NCBI GenBank assembly: GCA_046350555.1
Contig: JAXMAF010000011.1
Coordinates: forward strand, 124,001-188,000
Origin: JAXMAF01 sp046350555
GTDB taxonomy: Bacteria; Planctomycetota; Phycisphaerae; Phycisphaerales; SM1A02
DNA: 64,000 nucleotides
Direction: 5' to 3'
Below are positions 41,145 through 51,030 of this stretch, in pieces. Each line of letters begins with the position of its first letter. The first letter of the stretch is position 1. The position numbers and the translations under genes were made by a program. The notes under the pieces were generated by a model. That model saw only the letters and a list, made by a program, of their open reading frames with translations. It did no database searches and was not told the origin of the DNA.

Positions 41145-42815
41145 ATGCTGCGACGACTGCTTCGGATTGGGGGGCCCCCGCGGCGTCTGCTCGCCGCTGA
41201 CGCGATGGGCGATCCGCCTCGATATCGGGTCATCGATCTGGGTGCGCTGGCGCCGCGGACGGCGACGTACTCGCCGACGACGAAGGCGTTCGGCCTGAAC
41301 AACCGCGGTGAAGTGGTCGGGGAGACCACGATCGCACCGCCCAACTCGCCACAGCCTGTTCTGCCTCTTCACGCGTTCGTGTGGCTCCCGGTCGCACACT
41401 ACGGCCTGAACCCGGGCATGACCGACCTGAGCGTGCTTTCCGGCTTCGGCATGCAGAGCGAAGCGCAGGAGATCAACACACCTGCTGGCTCAGCAGGCCC
41501 TGTGATCGTCGGAAGGCAGGCGTTCGACTTCATTGGCATCTCCGAGACTCGCCCCTTCGTCTGGAACCTCGCTGCACCGGCTGAATACGTGATGTTGCCA
41601 ACCGTGTGCAGCCAAGGACCGGTGGGCGAGGTGTGTGGGCTCAACGGAGTCGGATATGGCGTCAACGATGCGAGCCCCGCCGTCGTGGTGGGCGCGGTTG
41701 AAACCGGGCTGTTCTGTTCCGGCGGCACCTTTGGCAGGCCGCGCTTGAGCGCATTCCGCTGGACCGTCGGCACGAATCCCGCGGTGCTGACGCTGCTGTC
41801 GCCCCTTGGTGGCACCTTGGCCGACGACACCAGCGCGGCGAACGCCATCAACACCCTCGCCACTCCAGACATCGTCGGCTATTCCGACGCCTGCTCGGAG
41901 GCGAACGCGTGTGCCGCTCAGCGCGATGCCGTGCGCTGGACGTCGACGCCACTTGCCGCGGCGTTCGTGAAGCTGCCAAGCGGCAACGAGACGATCGCGA
42001 CGGGCGCGAACAACGCCGGATCGGCGTGCGGGTTCGGAAGAATTGACGGAACGAGCCTGTCGGATTGCCTGCAGCGCGCTCTCATGTGGAGCACGCCGAG
42101 TGCGGCGCCATTCGATCTGCATACGCTCGGGGTTCCGCCGTTGGACGGGATTGAAGCATCGACAGCCAACGCAATTTCCAACGTCGAGCCGTCCTCGAGC
42201 ATGCGACGTGTCGTGGGACAGAACGTTACTTCCGGCGCGGCGATCATGTGGGAGTCCGTCAACGGCGTCGACTGGTGCTATGTCAATCTCAATGACGACA
42301 TCGGGGGCTGCTCAAGCACCGGCTGGACGTTGACCGTCGCAAATGATGTAAACGATATCGGCTATGTTGTTGGCACGGGCACACGAAACGGACCACCGAA
42401 CCGCGGCTTCATTCTCGCTTGTCCGTTCGACGTCGACCTCAATGGCTTCGTCGATGGCGGTGACCTGGGTCTGGTGCTCTCCGATTGGGGTGTCTGCCCA
42501 AGTTATCCCCGTCATTGTCTAGCCGATGTCAATTGCAGCGGCACGGTCGATGGTGCCGACCTTGGCATCGTCCTGAGCGCGTGGACGGGATCTACACCCT
42601 GTCTCGCCGCTTTGTCGTGTGGAATCGGCGAGGTCGCCGGCGCAGCTGCCGCGCTTGCAGGTCAGCTCGAATTGCCGGCCGATCCGCAGCAAGCGCTCAT
42701 GCTACTCGGTTTCGAATCTCCCGAGAGCTTCGGCATATGGGCAGACTCGGCTACTGCCACGCAGAGAGCAAACGTGCTGCAGGCGTTGGAGGCGTTCCTC
42801 CTCGACGGCGAGTAG
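41145..42815 (+). CDS. Secreted HAF-repeat protein with dockerin-like motifs
   Basis: 556 residues from the ATG at 41145, six bases after GGAGG. Residues about 30-420 contain HAF-type repeats, seen as YRVIDLGALAP, FGLNNRGEVVGE, HAFVW, GVNDASPAVVVGAV, AFRW, TGANNAGSACGFG and VNDIGYVVGTGTRNG. After that come two dockerin-like motifs (DVDLNGFVDGGDLGLVLSDW and DVNCSGTVDGADLGIVLSAW) and a helical C-terminus. The N-terminus has no clean signal peptide; a frame error in the G/C-rich run near 41170 could hide it. HAF-repeat proteins are extracellular beta-propeller-like proteins of unknown function. Confidence 0.75.
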   Translation: MLRRLLRIGGPPRRLLAADAMGDPPRYRVIDLGALAPRTATYSPTTKAFGLNNRGEVVGETTIAPPNSPQPVLPLHAFVWLPVAHYGLNPGMTDLSVLSGFGMQSEAQEINTPAGSAGPVIVGRQAFDFIGISETRPFVWNLAAPAEYVMLPTVCSQGPVGEVCGLNGVGYGVNDASPAVVVGAVETGLFCSGGTFGRPRLSAFRWTVGTNPAVLTLLSPLGGTLADDTSAANAINTLATPDIVGYSDACSEANACAAQRDAVRWTSTPLAAAFVKLPSGNETIATGANNAGSACGFGRIDGTSLSDCLQRALMWSTPSAAPFDLHTLGVPPLDGIEASTANAISNVEPSSSMRRVVGQNVTSGAAIMWESVNGVDWCYVNLNDDIGGCSSTGWTLTVANDVNDIGYVVGTGTRNGPPNRGFILACPFDVDLNGFVDGGDLGLVLSDWGVCPSYPRHCLADVNCSGTVDGADLGIVLSAWTGSTPCLAALSCGIGEVAGAAAALAGQLELPADPQQALMLLGFESPESFGIWADSATATQRANVLQALEAFLLDGE

Positions 42816-42847
42816 CACAAGCGACAAACGAGCATTCGAGGAGCGCG

Positions 42848-43450
42848 ATGCGGCATCTGTTCCAGATGAAGACCTTCTGTCACGGTACTGTCATAGCCAT
42901 CGTTGCAGTCGTCCAACCCACCGCGCGCGGCGGATTCGTGCTGTTCGACAACTTCGCTGGCTGGACCGGCGGCGTCGGAACGAATACCACGATCGGATTC
43001 ACAGGGCTTCCATCCGGGACGTTCTTGGACACCCAATACCAGGACCTTGGAGTCACGTTCACCGAGGGCAACGACGTCGTCAACTGCTGCAGCTTTGTAG
43101 TCTACCCGCTTGACGGCGCCGGGTTGAATGGCAACACCGACACGATCACAATGCTCTTCGACACGCCCCAGACTTGGCTCGGCGTTTCGTATCCCGGCGG
43201 TCTACAGATCGACCTCTATTCCGGAAACGCGCTCGTCTACAGCTCTGGCCAGCAACTCTGTTGCGGCAACGGGTATGGCTTCTTCGGAGGGGTGGTCGGG
43301 ACCGAGACGTTTGATCGCGTTGTGTTGTCCGACTGGCAGGACGGCTACGTCTTCATCGACAGCGTCTTCTTCGGCAGCTCAGTTCCAACACCTGCGACAC
43401 TCCTGCCACTTCTGTGGGTGACGATGATCGGGCGGCGTCGACGCGTGTGA
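42848..43450 (+). CDS. PEP-CTERM-type secreted protein
   Basis: 200 residues. The N-terminus (MRHLFQMKTFCHGTVIAIVAVVQPTARG) is a signal peptide and the C-terminus is VPTPATLLPLLWVTMIGRRRRV: a P-containing start, a hydrophobic helix and an Arg cluster, the layout of exosortase sorting signals (VPTPA in place of VPEPA). The middle has beta-strand segments (FDNFAGWTGG, TITMLFDTPQTWLGVSYPG). It follows the HAF-repeat gene by 32 bases on the same strand, so they are probably cotranscribed. The gene has fewer G/C at third positions than its neighbours. Confidence 0.78.
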   Translation: MRHLFQMKTFCHGTVIAIVAVVQPTARGGFVLFDNFAGWTGGVGTNTTIGFTGLPSGTFLDTQYQDLGVTFTEGNDVVNCCSFVVYPLDGAGLNGNTDTITMLFDTPQTWLGVSYPGGLQIDLYSGNALVYSSGQQLCCGNGYGFFGGVVGTETFDRVVLSDWQDGYVFIDSVFFGSSVPTPATLLPLLWVTMIGRRRRV

Positions 43451-43544
43451 TCGGTCGAAGACTCGGCCCGGTGAGCTCTCGGAGCGCCGTGCGCGTCGCA
43501 TGGTCGTGCCGCTGGCGCGGCGAGGCCATGGCACAGCCGTGCGT

Positions 43545-45293
43545 TCACCGGCGCGCCAGCCATCGGCGCAGCCGCTGCGCATCCCACGTGTTCACGCACG
43601 CGTCCTTGGGGCAGCCGCCGCGCCGCGCGGTCATGATGCCGTAGCGCAGCATGTCGAAGTTGCTCGCCGCGTGGACGTCGCAGTCGATGGCGATGAACGC
43701 GCCATGCTCGATCGCGACGCGCACGTGCGTGTCGCGCAGGTCCAGGCGCCAGTCGTTGCTGTTGATCTCGAGGGCGGTGCCGTGCTTGGCCGCTTCCTTG
43801 GCGATGGCGGCGATGTCGGGGGAGAGGCCTTCGCGGTCGTTGATCAGGCGGCCGGTGGGGTGGCCGAGGATGTTGACCAGTGGATGGCGCACGGCCTTGA
43901 GCAGTCGCGCGGTGGCCTTCTCCGGCTCCTGGCGCAGCGAAGCGTGGGGCGAGGCGACGACCACGTCGAGCTTCCGCAGGAGCTCGTCGTCGTAGTCGAG
44001 CGTGCCGTCGGCGAGGATGTCCACCTCGCTGCCGGCGAGGATGTGGATGCCGCCGATGCGCTTCTCGGCGGCACGGATCTCGGCGATGTGCTTGAGGAGT
44101 CGTTCGGGCGACAAGCCGTTGGCTTGTACGCTCGATTTCGAATGGTCGGTGACGGCGATCGTGTGGAAGCCGCGCCGCTTGGCCTCGCCGGCGAGCTGGT
44201 CGATCGTGAGGCCGCCGTCGCTGGCGATCGTGTGGGCGTGGAGCTCGGAGCGGATGTCGTCGATCGCCACGAGGGCCGCGAAGTCGTCGGCGCCGCGCGC
44301 GAGCTCGCCGCGATCCTCGCGCTGTTCGGGCGGAATCCACGGACGTCCGAGCTTGGCGTAGATCTGCGCTTCGGTCCTGGCGGCGATCGGCTTGGCGCCG
44401 CGTTCCTGGGGCGGGGCCTTGTCGTCCTCCGCGCTCGCCTTGAAGAGTCCGTACTCGTTGAGCCGCCAGCCCTTGGCGATCGCCAGCTCGCGCAGCCGGA
44501 CGTTGTGCTCCTTGCTGCCGGTGAAGTAGAGGAGCGCCGCGCCGAAGCACGAGGAGTCGACGATGCGCAGGTCGGCCTGGACGCCGCGCGAGAGCCGCAC
44601 CGAGCACTTCGTCTCGCCGTCGACCAGGATCTTCTCGACGCCCGGCATCGAGACAAACGCCTTGGCGATGGCCGATCCGTTCGTGCCGCACGCCAGGATG
44701 TCGATGTCGCCGATCGTCTCCTTGCCCCGGCGCAGGGAGCCCGCGAATTCGACATGCTCGATCCCCTTGACCGCGCGGAGCGTGGCGACGATCGACTCGG
44801 CGATCGGCATCGCCTCGCCAAGGCGGATCCGACCGCCCGACTTCTCCATGAAGGCGAGGGCGTCCTGGATGTTGGCCAGCGTCTTGCCGCCCATGCGCGG
44901 CAGCCCCGCGAGCGAACCGTCGGCGAGCTTGGCACGCAGCGTCGCGAGGTCGATGACGCCGCCGTGCTCCCACAGGAGCTTGATGGTCTTGGGCCCGAGT
45001 CCCGGCACGTTCATCACCTCGAGCAGGCCGCGCGGGATCGTGGACCAGAGCTCATCATGCTCGGCGACGCGGCCCGTCTCGACGAACTCGCGGATCTTCT
45101 TCGCGGAGCCCTCGCCGATGCCGTCGATTCCCTGGAGCTCCTCGGCGCTCATCGCCGCCGCGTCGCCCGGAAGGTCCTCGAGGATGCGGGCGACCTTCTC
45201 GTGCGCCCGAACGCGAAACGGGTTCGCGCCGGTGAGCTCCAGCCCCGCGGCGAGCTCGGTGAAGAGGCGTGCGAGATCGGCGTTGGAGGGCAT
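43545..45293 (-). CDS. polX: DNA polymerase/3'-5' exonuclease PolX
   Basis: 582 residues. The N-terminal helix-hairpin-helix region (GIDGIGEGSAKKIREFVETG, VPGLGPKTIKLLWE) is followed by the X-family polymerase core: FAGSLRRGKETIGDIDILACG, with the metal-binding D-I-D, LYFTGSKEHNVRLRELA and NEYGLFKA. The C-terminal PHP domain starts with ELHAHTIASDG and continues with AVTDHSKS, EVDILADG and NSNDWRLDLRD; it gives the 3'-5' exonuclease and phosphatase-like activities. It fills gaps in base excision repair. The start at 45293 is directly before the conserved ADLARLF. It is divergent from recG. Confidence 0.93.
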   Translation of the reverse strand: MPSNADLARLFTELAAGLELTGANPFRVRAHEKVARILEDLPGDAAAMSAEELQGIDGIGEGSAKKIREFVETGRVAEHDELWSTIPRGLLEVMNVPGLGPKTIKLLWEHGGVIDLATLRAKLADGSLAGLPRMGGKTLANIQDALAFMEKSGGRIRLGEAMPIAESIVATLRAVKGIEHVEFAGSLRRGKETIGDIDILACGTNGSAIAKAFVSMPGVEKILVDGETKCSVRLSRGVQADLRIVDSSCFGAALLYFTGSKEHNVRLRELAIAKGWRLNEYGLFKASAEDDKAPPQERGAKPIAARTEAQIYAKLGRPWIPPEQREDRGELARGADDFAALVAIDDIRSELHAHTIASDGGLTIDQLAGEAKRRGFHTIAVTDHSKSSVQANGLSPERLLKHIAEIRAAEKRIGGIHILAGSEVDILADGTLDYDDELLRKLDVVVASPHASLRQEPEKATARLLKAVRHPLVNILGHPTGRLINDREGLSPDIAAIAKEAAKHGTALEINSNDWRLDLRDTHVRVAIEHGAFIAIDCDVHAASNFDMLRYGIMTARRGGCPKDACVNTWDAQRLRRWLARR

Positions 45294-45569
45294 GCGCCGG
45301 AGGGTAGCGAGGGCATGCGTTCCGCGGACTGTCGCCACCGCGCGCCGCGAGGTGGCGCCGTTGCGCGACCGTTGCGCTGACCGCACGAGGCCACCCCCGC
45401 GTGTGCCGCGCCCGCAACCCACTGACGCCCGTCGTCGGACAGCGTCCCCGACTCCGATCTCCCATTTCCTGCTTCCCGGCTCCTGCCTCCCGACGCCTCT
45501 CTCCCGACCCACCCGCAGACCCGCGCCATCCGACTCCGACCTCCACATTCCCCGTCCGTACGATCGCGC

Positions 45570-47736
45570 ATGCCAGCGTCGACCGCCATCTCGCTCACCT
45601 CGCCGACGACCGTCGTCGCCGGGGTCACGCCGCGGATCGCTCAACGGCTCTCGGCAATCGGGATTCGGTGTGTCGCGGACCTGGTTCGTCATCTTCCGCT
45701 GCGCCACGAGCACGAGCACGCCGAGGCGACGATCGCCGAGGCCGGTCGGGCGGTCGGGCCGCGGCACCACGCCGAGGCGAACGTCGCGGTGCGCGGTCAG
45801 ATCGTCGCGGCGCGGGTGGTGCGCGGGCGCACGGTGCGCGTCGAGGCGACGCTCACCGATGGCACGGCGACGATGAAGCTGACGTGGTTCAATGCCCCGT
45901 GGGTCAAGAACCACATTCATCCTGGCGCGGCGGTCATCGTCGAGGGAACGGCGAAGCGCCACGGCGACTGGCTCGAGATGGTGAACCCGCGGATGCGTCC
46001 CGCCGAGGCGCCGGCGGCGACGGAGGGCGCCGGGGCCGGGGCCGGGCCGCGGCGCGACGAACGCCATCGCCCCGTCTATCCCGCGAGCGAAGCGCTCTCG
46101 AGCGAGTCGATCGAGCGCGTCGTGACCGCGGCCCTGCCGCTGGCACTGCCACTCATCGAGGACCACCTGTCCGCCGCGTTCCGCGAGCGCCGCGGACTGC
46201 CTGCCCTCGCCGACGCCTATCGGATGATCCACGCCCCACGGTCGCCCGACGAGGCGCTCGCGGCGCGGCGGCGACTCGCCTACGACGACCTGCTCATGCT
46301 CCAGCTCGGCGTCATGATGCGCCGCCGCGAGCTGCGCGAGAACATGCGCGCCCCGGTCCTGCGCTCCTCGCCGGCGATCGACGCGGCGATCCTGCGACGC
46401 ATTCCGTTCACCCTCACGCCCGACCAGCGCTCCGTGGTCGACGAGATCGCCGCCGACTGCGGCCGCGAGACGCCGATGAACCGCCTGCTCCAGGGCGACG
46501 TCGGATCGGGCAAGACCGTGGTGGCGCTCTATGCGATGCTCCTCGCCGTCGCCGCCAGGCACCAGGCGGCGATCATGGCGCCGACCGAGCTCCTCGCCGA
46601 GCAGCACCACGCCAGCATCGGCCGCCTGCTGGAGGGATCGCAGGTGCGCCTGGCGCTCGTGACGGCGGACCAATCGAAGCGCGAGCGCGAGACGCTGCTC
46701 GCGCAGCTCGCGGATGGCACGATCGATCTCGTGGTCGGCACGCACGCCGTGCTCACCGAGCGGGTACGCTTCGCGTCCTTGGCGCTCGCGGTGATCGACG
46801 AACAGCATCGCTTCGGGGTGCACCAGCGGGCGACGCTGCGGACCAAGGGGCCGGTGGCGGGGGCGAGGCGACCACGCCGCCCGGCGAGAAACCGCTCGTC
46901 CCGCATCTGCTCGTCATGACCGCCACGCCGATTCCGCGAACGCTCTCGCTCACGCTCTTCGGCGATCTCGATGTCTCCACGATCCGCCGTCCGCCGCCGG
47001 GACGTTCGCCGATCACCACGCCGTGGTCCCGCCCGACAAGCGCGACGAGGTGTACGCCTACGTCGCCGGTCGATTGCGCCGCGGCGAGCAGGCCTATGTG
47101 GTCGTGCCCGCCGTCGAGGAGGGCGACCCGGGACTGGCCGACGTCGGGACGCACCTGGAGTGGTTGTCGCCGGGCCCTTCGCGGGACTGCGTCTTGCCGC
47201 CATCCACGGTCGCCTGCCGCGCGCGGAGCGGGAGGCGATCATGGATCGCTTCCGCGCCGGCGAGATCGATGCGCTCGTCGCGACGATCGTGATCGAGGTC
47301 GGCGTCGACGTGCCCAATGCATCGGTGATGGTGGTCGAGCACGCCGAGCGCTTCGGCCTCGCCCAGCTTCATCAGCTTCGCGGACGCGTCGGGCGAGGCG
47401 CGCCGGAGCGCGTGCATCCTCGTCGCCCAGCCGACGACGCCCGACGGCGAGGCCCGCCTCGCGGCGATCGCCGAGACGACCGACGGCTTCCGCATCGCCG
47501 AGCGGGACTTCGAGATCCGCGGCCCGGGCGAGCTCTTCGGCTCGCGCCAGTCGGGCGTCGCGCCCTTCGCCGCCGCCGAGCTTCCGCGGGACTTCGCGCT
47601 GCTCAACCTCGCCCGCCGCGACGCCGAGGAATGGATTGCCCGAAGCCCGACGCTGAGCGCTCCGGACGAGTCGCTGCTGCGCCGCCGCCTGATGAAGACG
47701 CATGGCGAGGCGCTGGGAATCGGCGACGTGGGGTAG
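45570..47736 (+). CDS. recG: ATP-dependent DNA helicase RecG (frameshifted)
   Basis: RecG reverses stalled forks and branch-migrates junctions. Residues 1-440 are intact: the wedge/OB part (TDGTATMKLTWFN, VIVEGTAKRHGDWLEMVNP), LQGDVGSGKTVVALYAML (Walker A), MAPTELLAEQHH and VIDEQHRFGVHQRATL (DEQH box). After about 46860 the rest is in other frames: LLVMTATPIPRTLSLTLFGDLD, DEVYAYVAGRLRRGEQAYVVVP, IHGRLPRAEREAIMDRFRAG, VGVDVPNASVMVVEHAERFGL, QLHQLRGRVGRG, ILVAQPTTPDGEARLAAI and FEIRGPGELFGSRQSG, ending with the TAG at 47734-47736. At least four indels between 46860 and 47400 are needed; the order and content are complete. Confidence 0.88.
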
Positions 47737-47793
47737 GCCCGGCGCCGGAGGGCGCAGCCGCGCAGCGGAAGGCCGGTCCGCCCATCGCACGGC

Positions 47794-50700
47794 TCATTCG
47801 GCCAACGGAGCGTCGGGCTCCGGGGCGTGCGCCTCGCCGCGCACCCTCCCATGCCACAGCCAGTGCGCCGCCGACCTGACGTCGTCGAGGATCACGAGGA
47901 TGCAGGGCAGCACCACGAGCGTCAGCACCGTGCTGCTCAGCAGGCCGAACGAGATCGAGATCGCCATCGGAATGAGGAACTTCGCCTGGAAGCTGCGCTC
48001 GAACATGAGCGGCGCGAGGCCCACGAACGTGGTCACGCTGGTGAGCACGATGGCCCGCAGCCGTTGCCGCCCGGTCTCGAGCAGCGCCTCCAGCGCCGAG
48101 GCGCCGGCCGTCCGCTTCTCGTTGAAGAACTCGACGAAGACGAGCGAGTTGTTCACGACGACGCCCGAGAGCGCGACGAATCCGATCAGCGACAGGAAGT
48201 CGAGCTGGTAGCCCATGAGGAGGTGTCCCCAGACGGCGCCGATGACCGCGAAGGGGATGGCGATCATCACCGCGAAGGGCTGCGTGTAGCTGGCGAAGAG
48301 CCACGCGAGGATCACGTAGATCATCAGCATCGCGGCGCCGAAGGCCGTCGGCAGCGACTCGAACGCGTCGCGCAGGTCCTGGGCGCGGCCGGCCGTGCGC
48401 ACCGTCACGCCCGCGTGGTCGAGCTCGATCTCGGCGAGCCGGGGCGCGATCGCGGCGGTCACCTCCTCGGGATTGACGCCGTAGTCGCAGTCGGCGAAGA
48501 CGGAGATCGTGCGCATGCGGTCCACCCGGCGGATCGTGGAGAAGCTCGATCCATCGCGGAGTTCGGCGATCTCCGCGAGCGGAACGCGGCGACCGTCGCG
48601 GGCGATCACCCAGAGCCGTTCGATGGCGTCGATCCGGCGCCGCGCCCCCTCGTCGAGCCGGACGCGGACGTCGATGTCCTCGCGGTCGGCGCTGAAGACA
48701 TGGGCGTCGATCCCGAAGAGCGCGCCGCGGATCTGGCGCGCCACATCGGCCACCGTGAAGCCCATCGCCGCACCGGCGGGCCGCAGCGCGACCTGGAGTT
48801 CGCGGCTGGCGTCGAGGTCGTCGTCGGCGATGTCGCGGACGCCCTTGACGGTGCCGAGCAGGCGCTTCACGCGATCGACCGCGGAGAGCATCTTCTCGCG
48901 ATCGACGCCACGGACCTCGACGGTGATGTCGGTGCCGCTCGGCCCGCCGTTGATCTCGAGAAAGCGCAGCTCCTCCGCCTCGGGAACGGGGCCGAGGGCG
49001 TCGCGGATGGACGAGACGACCCGCGCGCTCTCGCGCGAGCGGCTCTCGACCGGGGTCAGCTCGAAGAAGACCTGGGCGACGTTCGTGGCCGGCGCATCGG
49101 TGAGGGCCGTCTCGAGATCGGCCTTCTCTCCCACGATGGCGCTGATCGACTGCATCTCCGGCTGGGAGAGGGCGGCCCGCTCGATCCGCCGGACCATCGC
49201 CTCGGTCGCCTCCAGCGGCGTGCCGACGGGCATGCGCAGGTCGAGCACGACCGTCTCGCTGTCGGTCTTCGGGAGGAACGTGAATGGCAGCCGCCCGCCC
49301 GCGACCATCCCCAGCGAGACGATCAGCGTGGCCAGCGCCACGCACGTCGCGAGGTATCGATGGGGCAGGGCGGCGCGCATCAACCAGACGTAGCCGTCGA
49401 TGACGCGCTGCGTGACGGCCCGGTCGCGCCACGCGCCGAACCGCTCGAGGGCCATGCCGATGCGCCCCGGTTCGGCCCGGTCGCGCTTCTCGAGCGCGTG
49501 GGCCATGTGGCTGGGCAGCACCATCATCGTCTCGACCACGCTCACGAGCAGCGAGCAGAGCACGACCATGGGCAGCGCGCCAAGCAGGTCGCCGACCGGT
49601 CCGCGCACGAAGGTGAGCGGCAGGAACGCGACGATCGTGGTGAGCACGGTGCCCATGATGGGCCAGAAGACCTGCTCGGCGCCGTTGATCGCCGCCGAGA
49701 CGGGGCTTTCGCCGCGCTCGTGCCGCGAGACGATGTTCTCGCTCACCACGATGGCGTCGTCCTCGAGCATGCCCAGCGTGATGAGCAGGCCGAACATCGT
49801 CAGGAGGTTCAGCGTCACGCCCAGCAGCACCATGCAGAGCAGGGTGCCGCAGAGCGCCGTGAAGAGGCCGTTGACCACCCAGGCGCCGGTCCGCAGGTTC
49901 AGGACGGCGGCGACGGAGATGAAGATGAGCACCGCGCCCTGGATCGCGTTGTCGGTGAGCAGGCCGAGCCGTCCCTCGATGAGCCGCGCCAGGTCGGAGT
50001 GCAGCGTCAGCGTGCCGGGCAGCGCCTCGGGATTGCGCACTCCCAGCTCGTACGCGGCGACGCGCTGCGGCTTCCACCAGCGATCGAAGCGCCCGCCGGG
50101 GTAGGGCAGGCCGTTGCGCCCGGCGCCGTAGCCGCGCACCATCTCGGCGATGTCGATGGCGTCCTGGTCGCCCGTCTTGAAGACGGTGATCGAGACGGCG
50201 GGCTGGCCGTTGAAGCGGCGCTCCACCTGCTCGTCCACGAAGGCGTCGCGCACGGTGGCGATGTCGTCCAGCCGAAGTGACTCTCCGTCGGGGCTCGCCT
50301 TGACGACGATGTCGCGGATCGCCTCGGCGCGCTCGTCGACGCCGAGCGTGCGCACGTTGATCACGCCGGTGCCGGTGCGCACGCTGCCGCCGGGCACGTC
50401 GCGCATCCACGCGCTCACCGCGTCGGCGACCTGCGGGAGCGAGATGCCGTGCTCGAGCAGCGCCGACTCGTCCACGTCGATGCGGATCTCGTAGTCCCGC
50501 GCCCCCGAGAGCGTCATCGTGCCCATTCCCGGGAGCGTGCGAAGCTCGTCCGCCATCTGGCGGATCGAACGCTTCATCGCCTCCTCGCCGGCGTCGCCAT
50601 GGAGCGTCGCCACGATCACGGGAAGATTCGGCTCGAGCTTCCGGACGCGGATCCGCTCGGCGTCCTCGGGAAGGTCCTGGAGGGCGTCGACGGCGTTCTG

Positions 50701-51030
50701 AACCTCGTCGATGCCGTCGCGGAGGCGGACTCCATCGCGGAAGCGGACGATCACCACGCCTATGCCCTCGCCGATGGTCGTCTCGACCTTGTCGACCTCC
50801 TTGAGCTCCGCGACGACATCCTCGACCTTCCGCGCCATCGACTCCTCGATCTCCTCGGGCGTGGCGCCGGGATACGGCAGGACGATGCGGGCGCGATCGC
50901 TCTCGGTGCGCGGGAAGAACTCGCGCTGCATCCGCGCGCCACAGAAGATCCCCGCCACGATCATCGCCAGCATGAGCAGCCGCGTCGGGACGGGCTTGTG
51001 GACGCCGAAGCGCGTCAGCGGAGGGATCAC
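47794..51030 (-). CDS. RND-family efflux transporter (AcrB-type)
   Basis: 1,078 residues with twelve predicted membrane helices in two repeats. N-terminus RFGVHKPVPTRLLMLAMIV, then the periplasmic porter domain (YPGATPEEIEESMARKVEDV), then TM4 with GLLITLGMLEDDAIVVSENI, in which the Asp pair (DD) matches the proton-relay residues of AcrB. The second half has LPFTFLPKTDSETVVLDLRMP, FAVIGAVWGHLLMGYQLDFLS and LIGFVALSGVVVNNSLVFVEF. It uses the proton gradient to expel small molecules; the substrate is unknown. GTG 51030 overlaps the stop of the adaptor gene (GTGA), so the two form an operon. No outer-membrane channel gene is next to them. Confidence 0.92.
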   Translation of the reverse strand: MIPPLTRFGVHKPVPTRLLMLAMIVAGIFCGARMQREFFPRTESDRARIVLPYPGATPEEIEESMARKVEDVVAELKEVDKVETTIGEGIGVVIVRFRDGVRLRDGIDEVQNAVDALQDLPEDAERIRVRKLEPNLPVIVATLHGDAGEEAMKRSIRQMADELRTLPGMGTMTLSGARDYEIRIDVDESALLEHGISLPQVADAVSAWMRDVPGGSVRTGTGVINVRTLGVDERAEAIRDIVVKASPDGESLRLDDIATVRDAFVDEQVERRFNGQPAVSITVFKTGDQDAIDIAEMVRGYGAGRNGLPYPGGRFDRWWKPQRVAAYELGVRNPEALPGTLTLHSDLARLIEGRLGLLTDNAIQGAVLIFISVAAVLNLRTGAWVVNGLFTALCGTLLCMVLLGVTLNLLTMFGLLITLGMLEDDAIVVSENIVSRHERGESPVSAAINGAEQVFWPIMGTVLTTIVAFLPLTFVRGPVGDLLGALPMVVLCSLLVSVVETMMVLPSHMAHALEKRDRAEPGRIGMALERFGAWRDRAVTQRVIDGYVWLMRAALPHRYLATCVALATLIVSLGMVAGGRLPFTFLPKTDSETVVLDLRMPVGTPLEATEAMVRRIERAALSQPEMQSISAIVGEKADLETALTDAPATNVAQVFFELTPVESRSRESARVVSSIRDALGPVPEAEELRFLEINGGPSGTDITVEVRGVDREKMLSAVDRVKRLLGTVKGVRDIADDDLDASRELQVALRPAGAAMGFTVADVARQIRGALFGIDAHVFSADREDIDVRVRLDEGARRRIDAIERLWVIARDGRRVPLAEIAELRDGSSFSTIRRVDRMRTISVFADCDYGVNPEEVTAAIAPRLAEIELDHAGVTVRTAGRAQDLRDAFESLPTAFGAAMLMIYVILAWLFASYTQPFAVMIAIPFAVIGAVWGHLLMGYQLDFLSLIGFVALSGVVVNNSLVFVEFFNEKRTAGASALEALLETGRQRLRAIVLTSVTTFVGLAPLMFERSFQAKFLIPMAISISFGLLSSTVLTLVVLPCILVILDDVRSAAHWLWHGRVRGEAHAPEPDAPLAE

